Positions 23,963 to 34,476 are shown, numbered from the stretch's first letter. The stretch: 64,000 nt of DNA from CBETVX01 sp965539935 (GCA_965539935.1 CBETVX010000010.1:1-64000); one strand, 5' to 3'. The notes: generated by a model from the letters alone, not told the origin. Numbers and translations: made by a program.

Positions 23963-25345
23963 CTAATATCTTCTCCTTTTAGAAGAAGATGGGATGTTCA
24001 GTTCATCTCTATATTTTGCAACTGTTCTTCTTGATATTTTAATACCAGATTTATTAAGTTGATTTGAAATAGCTTGGTCACTTAGAGGTTTTTTAGGGTT
24101 TTCATTGCTGATTATCTCTTTAATAACAGATTTTATACTTTCCGATGATACTCCATCTCCAAAGGCACTTGATACACCACTTTGAAAAAAATATTTTAAT
24201 TCATAAAGCCCTCGGGGACACTGCATATATTTATCATTTACCGTTCTACTTACAGTTGATTCATGCACCCCTATTTCATCTGCAATTTCCTTTAAAGTAA
24301 GGGGTTTTAAGTAAACAGTTCCCTTCTCAAAAAAATCTCTTTGATGTTTAATAATAGCCTTAACCACCTTATAAATTGTATTTCTTCTTTGCTGAATATT
24401 TTTAATAATTCTTAAAGCTGCATTTAATTTGTTGTTTATATAATCTGATGTACTATTATTAACTTCATTATTCAATATTAAATTTCTATAAAAGTGGTTA
24501 ATATACAATCTTGGTGCAGTAGAATCTTTAACAATTACCACATATTCATCATCTATTTTTTCAACTATTACATCAGGAGTAATATATCTAACATCTCGTG
24601 TTGAACCAAAAGCTCTACCTGGTTTCGGTTCTAATGTTTTAATCAAATCTGCAGCTTCTTGTATAGCCTTTGTAGTTACATCTAATTTTTTGGCTAAATA
24701 GCTGATTTTATTATTAGCTAAATCATCTAAATAATCTTGAACAATTACTTTAACAATATCATTTTCAATACTATTAAATTTTAATTGTAATAATAAGCAT
24801 TCCTTCAAACTTCTAGCGCATACACCTATTGGATCAAAACTTTGAATGATTTGTATGATATTTTCAACCTCATTATCAGTTATACTGAATTTATCTACTA
24901 ATTCTTTATTAGTAATTTTAAGATATCCATTGTTATCGATATTTTGAATTATATACTTCGCTATCTTCTTATTTTTACCTGAAAGTAATGTGAATTGAAG
25001 TTGAAATAATAAATGCTCTGTGAGGGTAGTCTCAGAAGATACATAGTTTTCAAAAGAATTTTCTTCACTATCATCATAGTTTACGTTATTATGGGTTTTA
25101 AAATTATTGTTGGATATCATTTTTTTCCAATCAACTTCCACCGGAGTAGATTCATTTTTGGAATTGAAATCGTTTTCGCCTTTGTTTTGAATCATCTCTA
25201 ATACAGGGTTATTCATTAACTCTTTCTGAATAAATTTATTTAATTCTAGTGAATTATATTGTAATATCTCTATAGCTTGCTTTAGCTCAGGAGTCATTAT
25301 TAACTTTTGGCTTTGTTCTAAATTTAAATTATATGTCATCCTCAT
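23963..25345 (-). CDS. rpoN: RNA polymerase sigma-54 factor
   Basis: A 460-residue sigma factor. Region I is the glutamine- and leucine-rich activator-interaction segment LNLEQSQKLIMTPELKQAIEILQYNS. The core-binding domain is central. The C-terminal RpoN box SRRTVAKYRDELNIPSS recognises the -24 element. ATG 25345 follows GGGTGG; a second ATG two codons later is possible. It is relevant to this window because PrdR is a sigma-54 activator and a clear -24/-12 promoter lies before prdC. It is just upstream of cggR but separated by a terminator. Confidence 0.97.
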   Translation of the reverse strand: MRMTYNLNLEQSQKLIMTPELKQAIEILQYNSLELNKFIQKELMNNPVLEMIQNKGENDFNSKNESTPVEVDWKKMISNNNFKTHNNVNYDDSEENSFENYVSSETTLTEHLLFQLQFTLLSGKNKKIAKYIIQNIDNNGYLKITNKELVDKFSITDNEVENIIQIIQSFDPIGVCARSLKECLLLQLKFNSIENDIVKVIVQDYLDDLANNKISYLAKKLDVTTKAIQEAADLIKTLEPKPGRAFGSTRDVRYITPDVIVEKIDDEYVVIVKDSTAPRLYINHFYRNLILNNEVNNSTSDYINNKLNAALRIIKNIQQRRNTIYKVVKAIIKHQRDFFEKGTVYLKPLTLKEIADEIGVHESTVSRTVNDKYMQCPRGLYELKYFFQSGVSSAFGDGVSSESIKSVIKEIISNENPKKPLSDQAISNQLNKSGIKISRRTVAKYRDELNIPSSSKRRRY

Positions 25346-25429
25346 TGTAAAACCACCCTAAACCATACTTTTTTGATATTAATATTATATCAAAAATACA
25401 GGTTTAAAGAAAGTATGTAAAATAAGCAA

Positions 25430-25454
25430 AGGTTCGACCTTATAGATCGAACCT
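25430..25454 (-). terminator. Hairpin after the nucleoside ABC operon
   Basis: Eight-bp stem AGGTTCGA with TCGAACCT and a nine-base loop, followed by TTTGCTTATTTT on the minus strand. Probably a terminator; the T-run is interrupted. Confidence 0.6.
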
Positions 25455-25461
25455 AATTTTT

Positions 25462-26421
25462 CTATCTTTCACCCTTTTCATATGGTTGCCCAGCGGCCTT
25501 TGGTCCAACAGATTTTCCTGAGAATATTACTAGAGCTATTATGGTAAGTACATAAGGAAAAGCCCAGAAAAATTCCTTGGGTAGCCCATTTAAAAAGGGA
25601 ATTTGATATCCTACTACTCCAAGTGCTTGAGAAAATCCAAAGAATAAACCAGCTCCTAATACACCTATTGGATGCCATTTACCAAATACCAGTGCTGCTA
25701 AAGCAATGAAACCAGTTCCATGAATAGTAGCATAAGTATATTGGATATCTTGTGTTAATACCATTATTGAGCCACCAAGACCTGCAAACATTCCTGATAA
25801 AATAACTCCGATGTATCTCATTTTATATACATTAACTCCCATGGAATCTGCAGCCCCAGGATGTTCTCCTACTGCCCTAAGTCTTAAACCAAAGGGAGTT
25901 TGATATACTACATACCATACCACTAATGAAATAAGTATAACAATATAAGAAGTTATATGAACTCTACTAAAAAACATTTTTCCAAGTATAGGTATTTGAC
26001 TAAGACCAGGAATATTTGCCTTCTTTATTCCATATAAAAAAGCTTCAGTTCTTTGTTGATTAAATATTATTTGTGCCAAATAAATAGTTATACCGCCTGC
26101 TAAAAGATTTATTGCTGTACCACTTATTACTTGGTCTGCCCTAAGATTTATACTAACATATGCGTGAACAATAGAAAGAATTCCTCCCGCTATTATACCT
26201 GCTATAATACCTATTAAAGGACTAATAGGTCCTAATGAGGTTTCAATAAGGACAGTTACAGTTGCTGCAGTAAATGCTCCTATCATCATTAACCCTTCAA
26301 GTCCTATATTAACCACTCCAGATCTTTCACTAAACATACCGCCTAGGGAAGCAGAAATAATTGGCGCTGCTAAGGTTAGTGTTAACGGTATTATTATATT
26401 TATAAATTGAGAAAAATCCAT
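25462..26421 (-). CDS. ABC transporter permease (nucleoside importer, NupQ-like)
   Basis: A 319-residue inner-membrane permease of the BPD_transp_2 family with about eight to ten hydrophobic helices. Motifs seen include GMFSERSGVVNIGLEGLMM and RAVGEHPGAADSMGVNV, typical of the second permease in BMP-lipoprotein nucleoside importers. It is the last gene of the operon and begins one base after the first permease ends. With the ATPase and lipoprotein upstream it would form a complete guanosine or other purine nucleoside importer. The substrate is inferred from the family. Confidence 0.88.
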   Translation of the reverse strand: MDFSQFINIIIPLTLTLAAPIISASLGGMFSERSGVVNIGLEGLMMIGAFTAATVTVLIETSLGPISPLIGIIAGIIAGGILSIVHAYVSINLRADQVISGTAINLLAGGITIYLAQIIFNQQRTEAFLYGIKKANIPGLSQIPILGKMFFSRVHITSYIVILISLVVWYVVYQTPFGLRLRAVGEHPGAADSMGVNVYKMRYIGVILSGMFAGLGGSIMVLTQDIQYTYATIHGTGFIALAALVFGKWHPIGVLGAGLFFGFSQALGVVGYQIPFLNGLPKEFFWAFPYVLTIIALVIFSGKSVGPKAAGQPYEKGER

Positions 26422-26422
26422 A

Positions 26423-27478
26423 CTATTTCTCCTCCTTCCCTATTTTTTGTAATAATCTTTTTATACCCCAGTTCATTGCAGCAAATAATACTATAAAGGC
26501 CATAATAGTATCTGATATTTCTTTAGGTACACTTGCTAAAGCCATTGCACTGGCTCCTGCTTTTAAAGCACCAAATAACAAGCCTGCTATCACAATCCCA
26601 AAACCACTGTTATTACCTAAAAGGGCTACAGCTATACCATCAAAACCATAATTTTCAAAGGATCCTATTACCCTTGCATAGCTAAAAGTACCTATGGATA
26701 TCATAGCACCAGCAAGGCCAGCAAAGGCTCCAGATATCATCATAGATAAAATGATATTTCTATTTACTTTCATACCTGCATATTCAGATGCATGGGGATT
26801 ATATCCTACTGCTCTAAGTTCATATCCAAAAGTTGTCTTTTCAATTATATACCAAAACACTAATGCTCCTAACAATGCCACTATAAAACCCCAGTGTAAT
26901 CTAGAGTGTCTAGTTAAATTCGATAATAACTCACTACTCAAATTGGCTGTAGGGGCAACCTCTACTGTTCTAGTATTAGTACTGCCAGGTAATAATTTTA
27001 TCCAATAGTTCACTAAATGCATAGCAGTATAATTTAACATAATCGTTACAACTACTTCATGAACTTTAAATCTAGCTTTTAAAAACCCTGGTATAAAAGC
27101 CCATAAAGCTCCCGCTACTGCTGCTGCTAATAATACCAATGGTAAATGTATTACTTTAGGTAAGTTAATTAATATTCCTACTGCAGCAGCTGCATAGGCA
27201 CCTACTAAAACTTGTCCTTCAGCACCAATATTAAACAAACCTGTTCTAAAACCAAAGGCAATTGCAAGTCCTGTAAGTATTATAGGAGTCGAGCTTACTA
27301 TCCATTCTCCAAATTTTCTTGAGTTACCTATTACACCATTTATTAAAGAACTGTATCCATCTATAGGATTGATTCCAGTGCTAATCATTATAATTGCTCC
27401 AGCTAAAAATCCTAGTATTACTGAAATAATAGGAACTAAAAATTTTTGATTTTTTTCTTTAGCAATAAACTCTAGCAT
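26423..27478 (-). CDS. ABC transporter permease (nucleoside importer, NupP-like)
   Basis: A 351-residue permease with an N-terminal cytoplasmic stretch and many hydrophobic helices. The family motif FGFRTGLFNIGAEGQVLVGAYAA is in the first half, and LRAVGYNPHASEYAGM couples to the ATPase. Its start codon overlaps the last base of the ATPase stop (TAATG), indicating tight translational coupling. It pairs with the following permease as a heterodimeric channel. Confidence 0.88.
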   Translation of the reverse strand: MLEFIAKEKNQKFLVPIISVILGFLAGAIIMISTGINPIDGYSSLINGVIGNSRKFGEWIVSSTPIILTGLAIAFGFRTGLFNIGAEGQVLVGAYAAAAVGILINLPKVIHLPLVLLAAAVAGALWAFIPGFLKARFKVHEVVVTIMLNYTAMHLVNYWIKLLPGSTNTRTVEVAPTANLSSELLSNLTRHSRLHWGFIVALLGALVFWYIIEKTTFGYELRAVGYNPHASEYAGMKVNRNIILSMMISGAFAGLAGAMISIGTFSYARVIGSFENYGFDGIAVALLGNNSGFGIVIAGLLFGALKAGASAMALASVPKEISDTIMAFIVLFAAMNWGIKRLLQKIGKEEK

Positions 27479-29010
27479 TATTCATCACCCTCTATCTTTC
27501 CTGATGTAGAACCAGCCATCATTAATCCCAGCTGTTTTTCTGTAGCTTCCGAAGACTCCACTACTCCTACAATTTTTCCTTCATATATTACTGCAATCCT
27601 ATCACTTACGTTCATAACCTCATCAAGTTCTAATGAAACTAGTAATACAGCTCTCCCTTTATCCCTTTCTTCCACAAGCTTTTTATGAATAAACTCTATG
27701 GCACCTACATCTAATCCTCTAGTAGGTTGTCCTGCTATAAGTAGAGAAGGACTTCTGTCCACTTCCCTAGCTATTATTGCCTTTTGTTGATTTCCTCCAG
27801 ACATAGCTCTAGTTTTCGTATATAAACCTTGTCCACTTCTTACGTCAAATTCTTCAATAAGTTCTTTAGCTTTTTTATTAATCTCATTTTCATTTAATAT
27901 TCCATTTTGTGAGAAAGGTTTCTTATAATATGTTTGAAGAACCATATTTTCTGAAAGTTTAAAATCTAAAACCAATCCGTGTTTATGTCTATCTTGTGGT
28001 ATATGTCCAATTCCTAGTTCTGTTCTTTTTCTAACTGGCAAGGTTGTAATATCTTTTCCTAATAATTCTATTTTTCCAGATTCTACTTCTCTTAGTCCAG
28101 ATATTGCTTCTAAAAGTTCTTTCTGTCCATTGCCATCTACTCCTGCTATTCCTAATATTTCTCCCGCTCTAATCTCTAAGCTTAATCCATCTACTGCCTT
28201 TAATCCTCTATTATCTTTTACAACTAAATTACTGATTTTCAATATTGTCTCTTTAGGCTTTGATTTTTCTTTTTCTACTTTAAAGTTAACTTCTCTTCCA
28301 ACCATAAGGGAAGCCAAAGTTTCTTCACTTGTAGTTTCTACATCAACAGTGTCTATATATTTCCCTCGCCTTATAATTGTACATCTATCTGCAACTTCTT
28401 TTATCTCTTTAAGCTTATGGGTAATTAATATAATCGACTTGCCTTCTTCAATTAGTCTTTTCATTATATTCATTAATTCTGTTATTTCTTGGGGAGTTAA
28501 AGCTGCAGTAGGTTCATCAAAGATCAGTATTTCTGCATTTCTGTAAAGCATTTTTAAAATTTCCACACGTTGCTGCATTCCTACAGTAATGTCTTCAATT
28601 TTTGCATAGGGGTCAACATCTAATCCATATTTTTCTGAAAGTTCTTTGATTCTTATAGCTGCTTTAGCAGTATTAAGTCTCCCACCTTCTGTAGGTTCTT
28701 GACCAAGAATAATGTTTTCTGTAACTGTAAAATTATGAACTAGCTTGAAATGTTGGTGCACCATTCCTATACCTAATTCATTTGCTACATTAGGATTGTC
28801 AATTGACACATTTTTACCCTTTACTCTAATTTGTCCTCTCTCTGGTTTATATAAGCCAAAGAGAACGCTCATAAGAGTAGATTTTCCCGCACCATTTTCA
28901 CCTAAAAGAGCATGTATTTCTCCAGGTTTAACTTGCAGTGTAATATTATCATTTGCTACTATTCCTGGAAACTCTTTTCTAATATTAAGCATTTCAATAA
29001 TATACTCCAT
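27478..29010 (-). CDS. ABC transporter ATPase with two nucleotide-binding domains (nucleoside importer, NupO-like)
   Basis: A 510-residue ATPase made of two ABC domains, as in sugar and nucleoside importers of this class. The first has Walker A GENGAGKST, signature VGMQQRVEILKML and Walker B ILIFDEPTAAL. The second has the degenerate Walker A GVDGNGQKE and signature MSGGNQQKAIIAREVD, followed by LLIAGQPTRGLD. AAGGAG precedes ATG 29010. It energises the two permeases downstream. A hairpin lies between it and the lipoprotein gene upstream, which may lower its expression relative to the binding protein. Confidence 0.9.
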   Translation of the reverse strand: MEYIIEMLNIRKEFPGIVANDNITLQVKPGEIHALLGENGAGKSTLMSVLFGLYKPERGQIRVKGKNVSIDNPNVANELGIGMVHQHFKLVHNFTVTENIILGQEPTEGGRLNTAKAAIRIKELSEKYGLDVDPYAKIEDITVGMQQRVEILKMLYRNAEILIFDEPTAALTPQEITELMNIMKRLIEEGKSIILITHKLKEIKEVADRCTIIRRGKYIDTVDVETTSEETLASLMVGREVNFKVEKEKSKPKETILKISNLVVKDNRGLKAVDGLSLEIRAGEILGIAGVDGNGQKELLEAISGLREVESGKIELLGKDITTLPVRKRTELGIGHIPQDRHKHGLVLDFKLSENMVLQTYYKKPFSQNGILNENEINKKAKELIEEFDVRSGQGLYTKTRAMSGGNQQKAIIAREVDRSPSLLIAGQPTRGLDVGAIEFIHKKLVEERDKGRAVLLVSLELDEVMNVSDRIAVIYEGKIVGVVESSEATEKQLGLMMAGSTSGKIEGDE

Positions 29011-29163
29011 AATCGCAACTCCTTACCTTCATATTACTTAATATTGTTAATATTAGTTAAATTATATAATAAAAATCCTTCTAAACCTACTTATTTATAG
29101 TATACCATTGTTTTTTTAATTATGACTTTATATTTTTTTAATATTCTATTTTCTAAATATAAA

Positions 29164-29184
29164 AAGCCCATTTTTAAATGGGCT
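29164..29184 (-). terminator. Terminator or attenuator after the BMP lipoprotein gene
   Basis: Eight-bp stem AGCCCATT with AATGGGCT and four-base loop, then TTTTTAT on the minus strand. Its location between the binding-protein gene and the ATPase gene suggests partial read-through, which would give excess binding protein. Confidence 0.75.
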
Positions 29185-29203
29185 CTTTACAATACTTTTA
29201 TAA

Positions 29204-30229
29204 TTATTCTATTGTACTTGGTACTTCAATCTCGCCATTTATTATTTTTTCTTTATACTCATTTATTGTATTTACAATATCTTCACTTAAATTTGGATTT
29301 TCTTCAGGTATTCCAACACCATCGTCAGCTAATGTTAATGTAGTTACTTCCCCACCAGGGAACTCACCATTTTGAGCTGCTTCAATAACACTATAAGCAG
29401 CTACGTCAACTCTCTTCATCATAGAAGTAAGAACTACTGAACTTCCATCAGCAAGTTTTCCATCTTCATATTGGTCCTTATCAACACCTATAACCCAAAC
29501 AGTTTCTCCATTTTCAACTCTATTTTTGGCTTCATTAATTACACCATTACCAGTTCCACCAGCTGCATGATAGATAACATCTACACCTTGTTCATACATT
29601 GTAGAAGCTATCTGCTGTCCTATACTTGGATTACCAAAGTCTCCAGCATATTGAGCAACAACTTCTATTGAAGGATCAACAGCCTCAACTCCTGCTACAA
29701 ATCCTGCATGGAACTTTCTAATCAATGGGAAATCCATTCCTCCGACAAATCCTACTTTACCACTTTTTGTTGCTTTAGCTGCAGCTACACCTACTAAGAA
29801 TGATCCCTGCTCTTCAGCAAACATAACAGATGCAACATTAGGCTGTTCAACAACAGCATCAATTATAGCAAAGTTAGTTTCTGGATATTGAGGAGCAACT
29901 TCTTTCATAGATTCTTCAAATAAGAATCCAGCAGCTACTACTACATTATAGCTTTCATCTCCAAAAGCACTTAAGTTTGGTATGTAATCTGCTTCTTCAT
30001 TTGATTGAATATACTTATATTCTTTTCCTTCAGTCCAATTATTATCCTTAGCATATTGAACTATACCTTCCCAAGTACCTTGATTAAAGGATCTGTCGTC
30101 AATTCCACCAGTATCTGTAACAAAACCTACTTTGAAGTCAGAACCTTCGTTTCCACTTTGTCCACAGCCAGCTAATAAACCAACTGCTAACATCATAACT
30201 AACATTAACGATATGATTTTTTTAGTCAT
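29204..30229 (-). CDS. BMP family nucleoside-binding lipoprotein
   Basis: A 341-residue substrate-binding protein. The N-terminus is a lipoprotein signal peptide: MTKK, a hydrophobic core, then lipobox LAGC with the acylated Cys22, followed by a Ser/Gly/Glu linker. The mature part has the BMP pattern VGFVTDTGGIDDRSFNQGTWEG and GGMDFPLIRKF. Members bind purine nucleosides in Firmicutes (PnrA, NupN types). It would be anchored outside the membrane and deliver ligand to the permeases encoded downstream. It lies about 100 bp after grdD but appears functionally separate. Confidence 0.92.
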   Translation of the reverse strand: MTKKIISLMLVMMLAVGLLAGCGQSGNEGSDFKVGFVTDTGGIDDRSFNQGTWEGIVQYAKDNNWTEGKEYKYIQSNEEADYIPNLSAFGDESYNVVVAAGFLFEESMKEVAPQYPETNFAIIDAVVEQPNVASVMFAEEQGSFLVGVAAAKATKSGKVGFVGGMDFPLIRKFHAGFVAGVEAVDPSIEVVAQYAGDFGNPSIGQQIASTMYEQGVDVIYHAAGGTGNGVINEAKNRVENGETVWVIGVDKDQYEDGKLADGSSVVLTSMMKRVDVAAYSVIEAAQNGEFPGGEVTTLTLADDGVGIPEENPNLSEDIVNTINEYKEKIINGEIEVPSTIE

Positions 30230-30333
30230 TTAATAGACCTCCCTTTGAATTAATATTTTTTGCACAACGTATATACTATTCTACACAAATTCAAAAATTC
30301 CTTTTTAAATTTATAACTTTTAATAATTTAATC

Positions 30334-31515
30334 TTAACAAGTATTCCCATTTTTCGCCACAAACCCAGCTTTTACAAGAATCTCAGTAGCCTTATTTGTT
30401 TTTTCTTGATTAACTAAAACTATAGGGCCTGTGCATCCCATACCACTTTCCGCATATATTCCTTCCTTCCAAAGTGTTTTAACAGCATCTTCAAGTTCCA
30501 TTATGTCTATGCCTGAGATTGATCCTGTCGCAACCTCCTTTGGAGGAACTACTATTTCATCATTGGATATTTTTTTGTCGTCCTTGACAAGGGATTTTAA
30601 TATTTCTTCATACCTTGTACCCTTTACCTTAGCAAATTCTTTCTTAGCTACCATAGTTAAATTTCCTTTAGCAAGCTGCGCAGCATATTTTATTGCATTT
30701 GCTACAACTGGCACACCTGAAGCCCTTGATAGTATTAAGATATTTCTATCGTATCCATCACCAATTCCTGGTCCATATCCATAGCCCATGGCTTCATAAT
30801 TTCCTCCAGTTGTATAGGAAGAAAATACCTTCATCATTATATTTCCTGTAAGGGAATCAGTTACCATTACGTCTACGGCACCCTTTAATAGGTCATTACC
30901 TCTCATAACACTTCCACCATCGGATCGAGTTGACTCTCCAAAGTTTATTTCATATCCACTATCATTTAGCTCCTTTAGTGCTCTTTCAACTTGGCGTGCC
31001 CCATCTACATTAAGTATACCAACTGTTGGACTTTCAATTCCCATGGCCTTAGCTGTTATTATGCCATATACAGCATTTTTAACCATGGCCTCAGTCCTGT
31101 GGGCCGATGAAGTTCCTGTAGTAGTGGCTATAAACATTTCTCTTCCAGTGGCAGGTGTAACTACTCTACCTACGGTAGATACCCCAATAGGGAAATTATA
31201 ATGCATAGTTACGCATGCGTTAATATATCCTCTATCAAGAAGTTCTTCCATCTTTTTATGGGCCTGTTCTTCAGAGTTTGCCTCTACTATCTCTAAGTCA
31301 GTTTCTACCTTAGGTCCTATAAGCACTATATCAAAACCTTCAGCATCTTTAGCTGCAAGCTCCGCTCCCCTTACTAAATTTTCTGTGCCATGTTCACTGC
31401 CTAAAGTAGTAAGTCCAACTCTAACCTTTTTACCAAAATTCCCTGTATCTAAGGCCTCGGCTATTTCAATAAACATATTCCCAATCATCTTTTTCATAGC
31501 CTGATTATTACTCAT
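30334..31515 (-). CDS. grdD: Glycine reductase component C, subunit alpha (GrdD)
   Basis: A 393-residue subunit of protein C, which takes the carboxymethyl-selenoether from GrdA and releases acetyl phosphate. The fold resembles the PlsX phosphotransacylase family, seen in GLTTLGSEHGTENLVRGAELA and GPGIGDGYDRNILIL. Near the C-terminus SGMGCTGPIVLVN carries a conserved cysteine. Acetyl phosphate from this step gives ATP through acetate kinase. It starts 13 bases after grdC and is the last gene of the grd operon. No clear terminator follows before the BMP gene. Confidence 0.94.
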   Translation of the reverse strand: MSNNQAMKKMIGNMFIEIAEALDTGNFGKKVRVGLTTLGSEHGTENLVRGAELAAKDAEGFDIVLIGPKVETDLEIVEANSEEQAHKKMEELLDRGYINACVTMHYNFPIGVSTVGRVVTPATGREMFIATTTGTSSAHRTEAMVKNAVYGIITAKAMGIESPTVGILNVDGARQVERALKELNDSGYEINFGESTRSDGGSVMRGNDLLKGAVDVMVTDSLTGNIMMKVFSSYTTGGNYEAMGYGYGPGIGDGYDRNILILSRASGVPVVANAIKYAAQLAKGNLTMVAKKEFAKVKGTRYEEILKSLVKDDKKISNDEIVVPPKEVATGSISGIDIMELEDAVKTLWKEGIYAESGMGCTGPIVLVNQEKTNKATEILVKAGFVAKNGNTC

Positions 31516-31528
31516 AACTTAGCACCCC

Positions 31529-33064
31529 TTATTCACTTAATAAATGCTGTCCAAAGTTTCTCATAGCCTCAGCTATCATAACCTTTATTTCATCCTTAGA
31601 AGCTCCTGTATTTTCATCGGTATCACCTGAGTTTCTTTCGATAATAACTGATACACCATCAAATAAATTAGTCATTCTTCCTAGGAAAAGACTACCCTTA
31701 CCAACTATCATTACCTTATTTAAATCACCCTTAGTTAAATCTTCACGGGCAAAACCTAAGTATGGAACTCCCGATGGTATATGTCCTTGAGTAGGTGCCC
31801 ATCCCGGCATACCATGTTTTTCTACGAATTTTGCTAAATCTTTTCTTTCAATATCCTTTCTCTTAACTCCAAGGGCTGCAATCATCTTATAATTAGAAGT
31901 AGGTACATCTCCAGCTCCCGCTGGCTTAGTTACATCTGGATTTTGCATCTCCACAGAATATTTATCTATATCTGTAATCTTTAAACTTCCTTTATCAAGG
32001 GGAGTAGTAATAAGAGATGTAATAACCGCCTGTGGCGATGACCCTGTTCCAACTGTATGTCTACCTACTAAATCAGTTCTTATAACTGGATTCACACCAT
32101 CATTTTTACTTATAAGTACTGCAAACCCACCAAGTACATCTTCTAAAATAGGCATATCCTTTTTAACATGGTCCTTACCATTCATTCCAAGCTTAGCTGT
32201 TGCTCCCCCTGCAACTAGAACTACATTTTCATATACCCCTGCCTTAACTAAAGCTGCTGCTTCAATCAATGCATGGGTTGGAGCTGCACAAAAGCCCCTC
32301 GTATCTGAACCAGTAGCATTTACTGCACCAACTATCTCTGCTATGGCCTTAGCAAAATTTCCTCCACCTCTTTGGTTCATATCTCCACAGGCTTCTTCTG
32401 AACACTCTATAATATAATCTATATTAGTTACATCTATATTATTTTTATCAAGAAGATGCTTAAAAGCAAGAACTCCTGAAGCTTTAACCACTAAATTTTC
32501 AAACATTACATGGGCATTGAGGTTTTGGTCTATATCATGGGCTCTCTTAACACATCCCACTAGCTTCCCATCATTGTATATAGCCTGTGCATGGCTTTCC
32601 TTTATATGCTTTTCGATTTCATATAGTTCTTCTCCCTCTTTTAATTTAGCTACATCATCTTTGAAAAGAGGGTGTTTTCCTAACTTAGTCTTTATTGTTT
32701 CTGTAAAGTTTTTCTCCAGTTTTACTAAATCAAAGGAGTCACATATTTTCATCAATGCAAAAAATTCATCTTGAGGCATTATTTCACCAAACTTACCAAA
32801 TCTATCTGCCCCTTTTACGTCTTTGTCATACCAGGGCATATCATAGCCCCTTAACTCCTCTGGAGTTATGTTTCCTATATATGTTTGATTTGGAGCATAA
32901 TTTACTGCCTGTTCATAATTTCTAATATGTTCAGGAACTTTCTTTAAATACTCTGAATCAGGATTAGTTAACTTTTCAGTAGTTTGAGTAGTTCCATTGT
33001 GCATAACCATATCAGGAGTATGTACTAATACATATCCAGTTCCCTTTACAACTGCATAACTCAT
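31529..33064 (-). CDS. grdC: Glycine reductase component C, subunit beta (GrdC)
   Basis: A 511-residue subunit of protein C. The start is ATG 33064 with GGAGGTG upstream; an earlier in-frame ATG at 33079 lacks a site. The middle resembles ketoacyl-ACP synthase III: ECSEEACGDMNQRGGGN and TRGFCAAPTHALIEAA, the latter with the probable acyl-accepting cysteine. GrdC and GrdD together convert the Se-carboxymethyl group on GrdA into an acetyl thioester and then acetyl phosphate. It follows grdB after about 100 bp containing a stable hairpin, which may set stoichiometry. Confidence 0.94.
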   Translation of the reverse strand: MSYAVVKGTGYVLVHTPDMVMHNGTTQTTEKLTNPDSEYLKKVPEHIRNYEQAVNYAPNQTYIGNITPEELRGYDMPWYDKDVKGADRFGKFGEIMPQDEFFALMKICDSFDLVKLEKNFTETIKTKLGKHPLFKDDVAKLKEGEELYEIEKHIKESHAQAIYNDGKLVGCVKRAHDIDQNLNAHVMFENLVVKASGVLAFKHLLDKNNIDVTNIDYIIECSEEACGDMNQRGGGNFAKAIAEIVGAVNATGSDTRGFCAAPTHALIEAAALVKAGVYENVVLVAGGATAKLGMNGKDHVKKDMPILEDVLGGFAVLISKNDGVNPVIRTDLVGRHTVGTGSSPQAVITSLITTPLDKGSLKITDIDKYSVEMQNPDVTKPAGAGDVPTSNYKMIAALGVKRKDIERKDLAKFVEKHGMPGWAPTQGHIPSGVPYLGFAREDLTKGDLNKVMIVGKGSLFLGRMTNLFDGVSVIIERNSGDTDENTGASKDEIKVMIAEAMRNFGQHLLSE

Positions 33065-33134
33065 ATTTTGCACCTCCAAAGTTATTAATATATATTATAT
33101 AGTAAAAAATTATAAATACCCTTCAAATTGCTAA

Positions 33135-33160
33135 AATAGGTGGTGTATCCACCACCTATT
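33135..33160 (-). other. Intercistronic hairpin between grdB and grdC
   Basis: Eleven-bp perfect stem (AATAGGTGGTG with CACCACCTATT) and four-base loop, five bases after the grdB stop, with TTTTAG following on the minus strand. It may be a partial terminator or a processing and stability element. Confidence 0.6.
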
Positions 33161-33165
33161 AAATA

Positions 33166-34476
33166 TTAATCTTCAAATACTGTTTGATCATCAACTTCTG
33201 TTTGTAATGCCTTAAGAGCCTTTTCTATTAATTTTCTTCTTAATTTCTTTTCTTCTTCATAATCTAACTCGGGATTTCCAAGTGGATGTGGAATAGCAAT
33301 AGCAGGTACTATTCTATTTGCACCAACTGTTAGTGAGATCGGAACTACTGTACAAATATGTACAACAGGAAGTCCTGCCCTTTCAATTTCCTTAACCATC
33401 GTTGCGCCGCAACGGGTACAGGTACCTCACGTAGAGGTTAGTATAACTGCGTCTACTCCATCATCTACCAATTCTTTAGCAAACTCAGCTGCGAATTTTT
33501 TAGCATTTGCAACTGAAGTACCATTTCCAGTAGTAGAGTAGTAATATCTGTGAAGATTACCAATAATACCTTCTTTTTCTAAATCTCTAAGTACATCAAC
33601 AGGAAGTACCCTATCGGCATCTTCATTAGCATAAACTGGATCATAGCCACCATGGGCTGTTTCATATGTATCATCAGTTAGGTTAATTACGCCTTCTATG
33701 TCATATTTACCGTATCTTGAAGCACTGGAAGATTCGATATGGTCTGGATTCCCCTTAGGTACAATACCACCTGAAGTCACAACTGCTATTTTTGCCTTTG
33801 TCATATCTTTAACTGGTGGATTTGGTGGAACATTATCAAAATCAGGCATAGGATACTCTGTAACAAATTCCTCGCCTTTAAGCTTCTTAACTATCATATC
33901 TACTGCTCTTTTAGATCCTCTTTCTTCTAAAAATAGATTTTTTCTAATTCCTCTTTCTATATAACCTTCTTCAGCTGGGGACCCAATCTTCTCACCTTTA
34001 GCTAACTTTAGGGCAAGTTTTGCCATTACCGGAACTGCCTTTCTCATGGCAGCGGCTGAATTTCCAGTTTCAACAATATATAAATCCTTTTTGTACATAT
34101 CAGCACCTGGGTTCTCAGGATACATGGCAGTTAAAACAGGAATATTCATTTCATCTTTCACAAGCTTAGCAACTGTACCACAAGCAGTACCATATCTACC
34201 TGCATTAAAGGCTGGTCCTGCTATAAATAAATCTGGATTATGCTTTTTAATCATATCAAGAACTTCAGTTTTAGCTTCCTCCAAATTTTCATTAAAATAT
34301 GAATCTCCACAGACAACAGTAGCAACTATCTCTGCATCTTCCCCCAATGCTTTATCAATGGCCATACCTGGCCCTACAACACCTTCTCTTAATTCTGGTG
34401 GTATATTGGCTTTCTCTTCACCACCGATACCTGCAAAGAACTGGTTAATATAATGAACAACTCTTAATTTGCTCAT
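33166..34476 (-). CDS. grdB: Glycine reductase component B, selenoprotein subunit GrdB (TGA = selenocysteine)
   Basis: A 436-residue selenoprotein, substrate-binding part of protein B. An in-frame TGA at 33429-33427 is codon 350 and reads as selenocysteine: context STUGTCTRCGATMVKE, a conserved GrdB active site. Translation continues in frame to TAA at 33166. ATG 34476 follows GAGGGGGG and gives the family start MSKLRVVHYINQF, so upstream in-frame codons are not used. A hairpin with CGTTGC and GCAACG arms lies 12 bases past the TGA, as expected for a bacterial SECIS. GrdB and the pyruvoyl protein GrdE bind glycine and pass a carboxymethyl group to GrdA. Without recoding it would be called as two genes. 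Confidence 0.97.
33400..33414 (-). promoter_or_regulatory. SECIS-like hairpin in grdB
   Basis: Six-bp stem CGTTGC with GCAACG and a three-base loop, starting 12 nt after the UGA codon, inside the coding sequence. Position fits bacterial SECIS elements read by SelB. Confidence 0.6.
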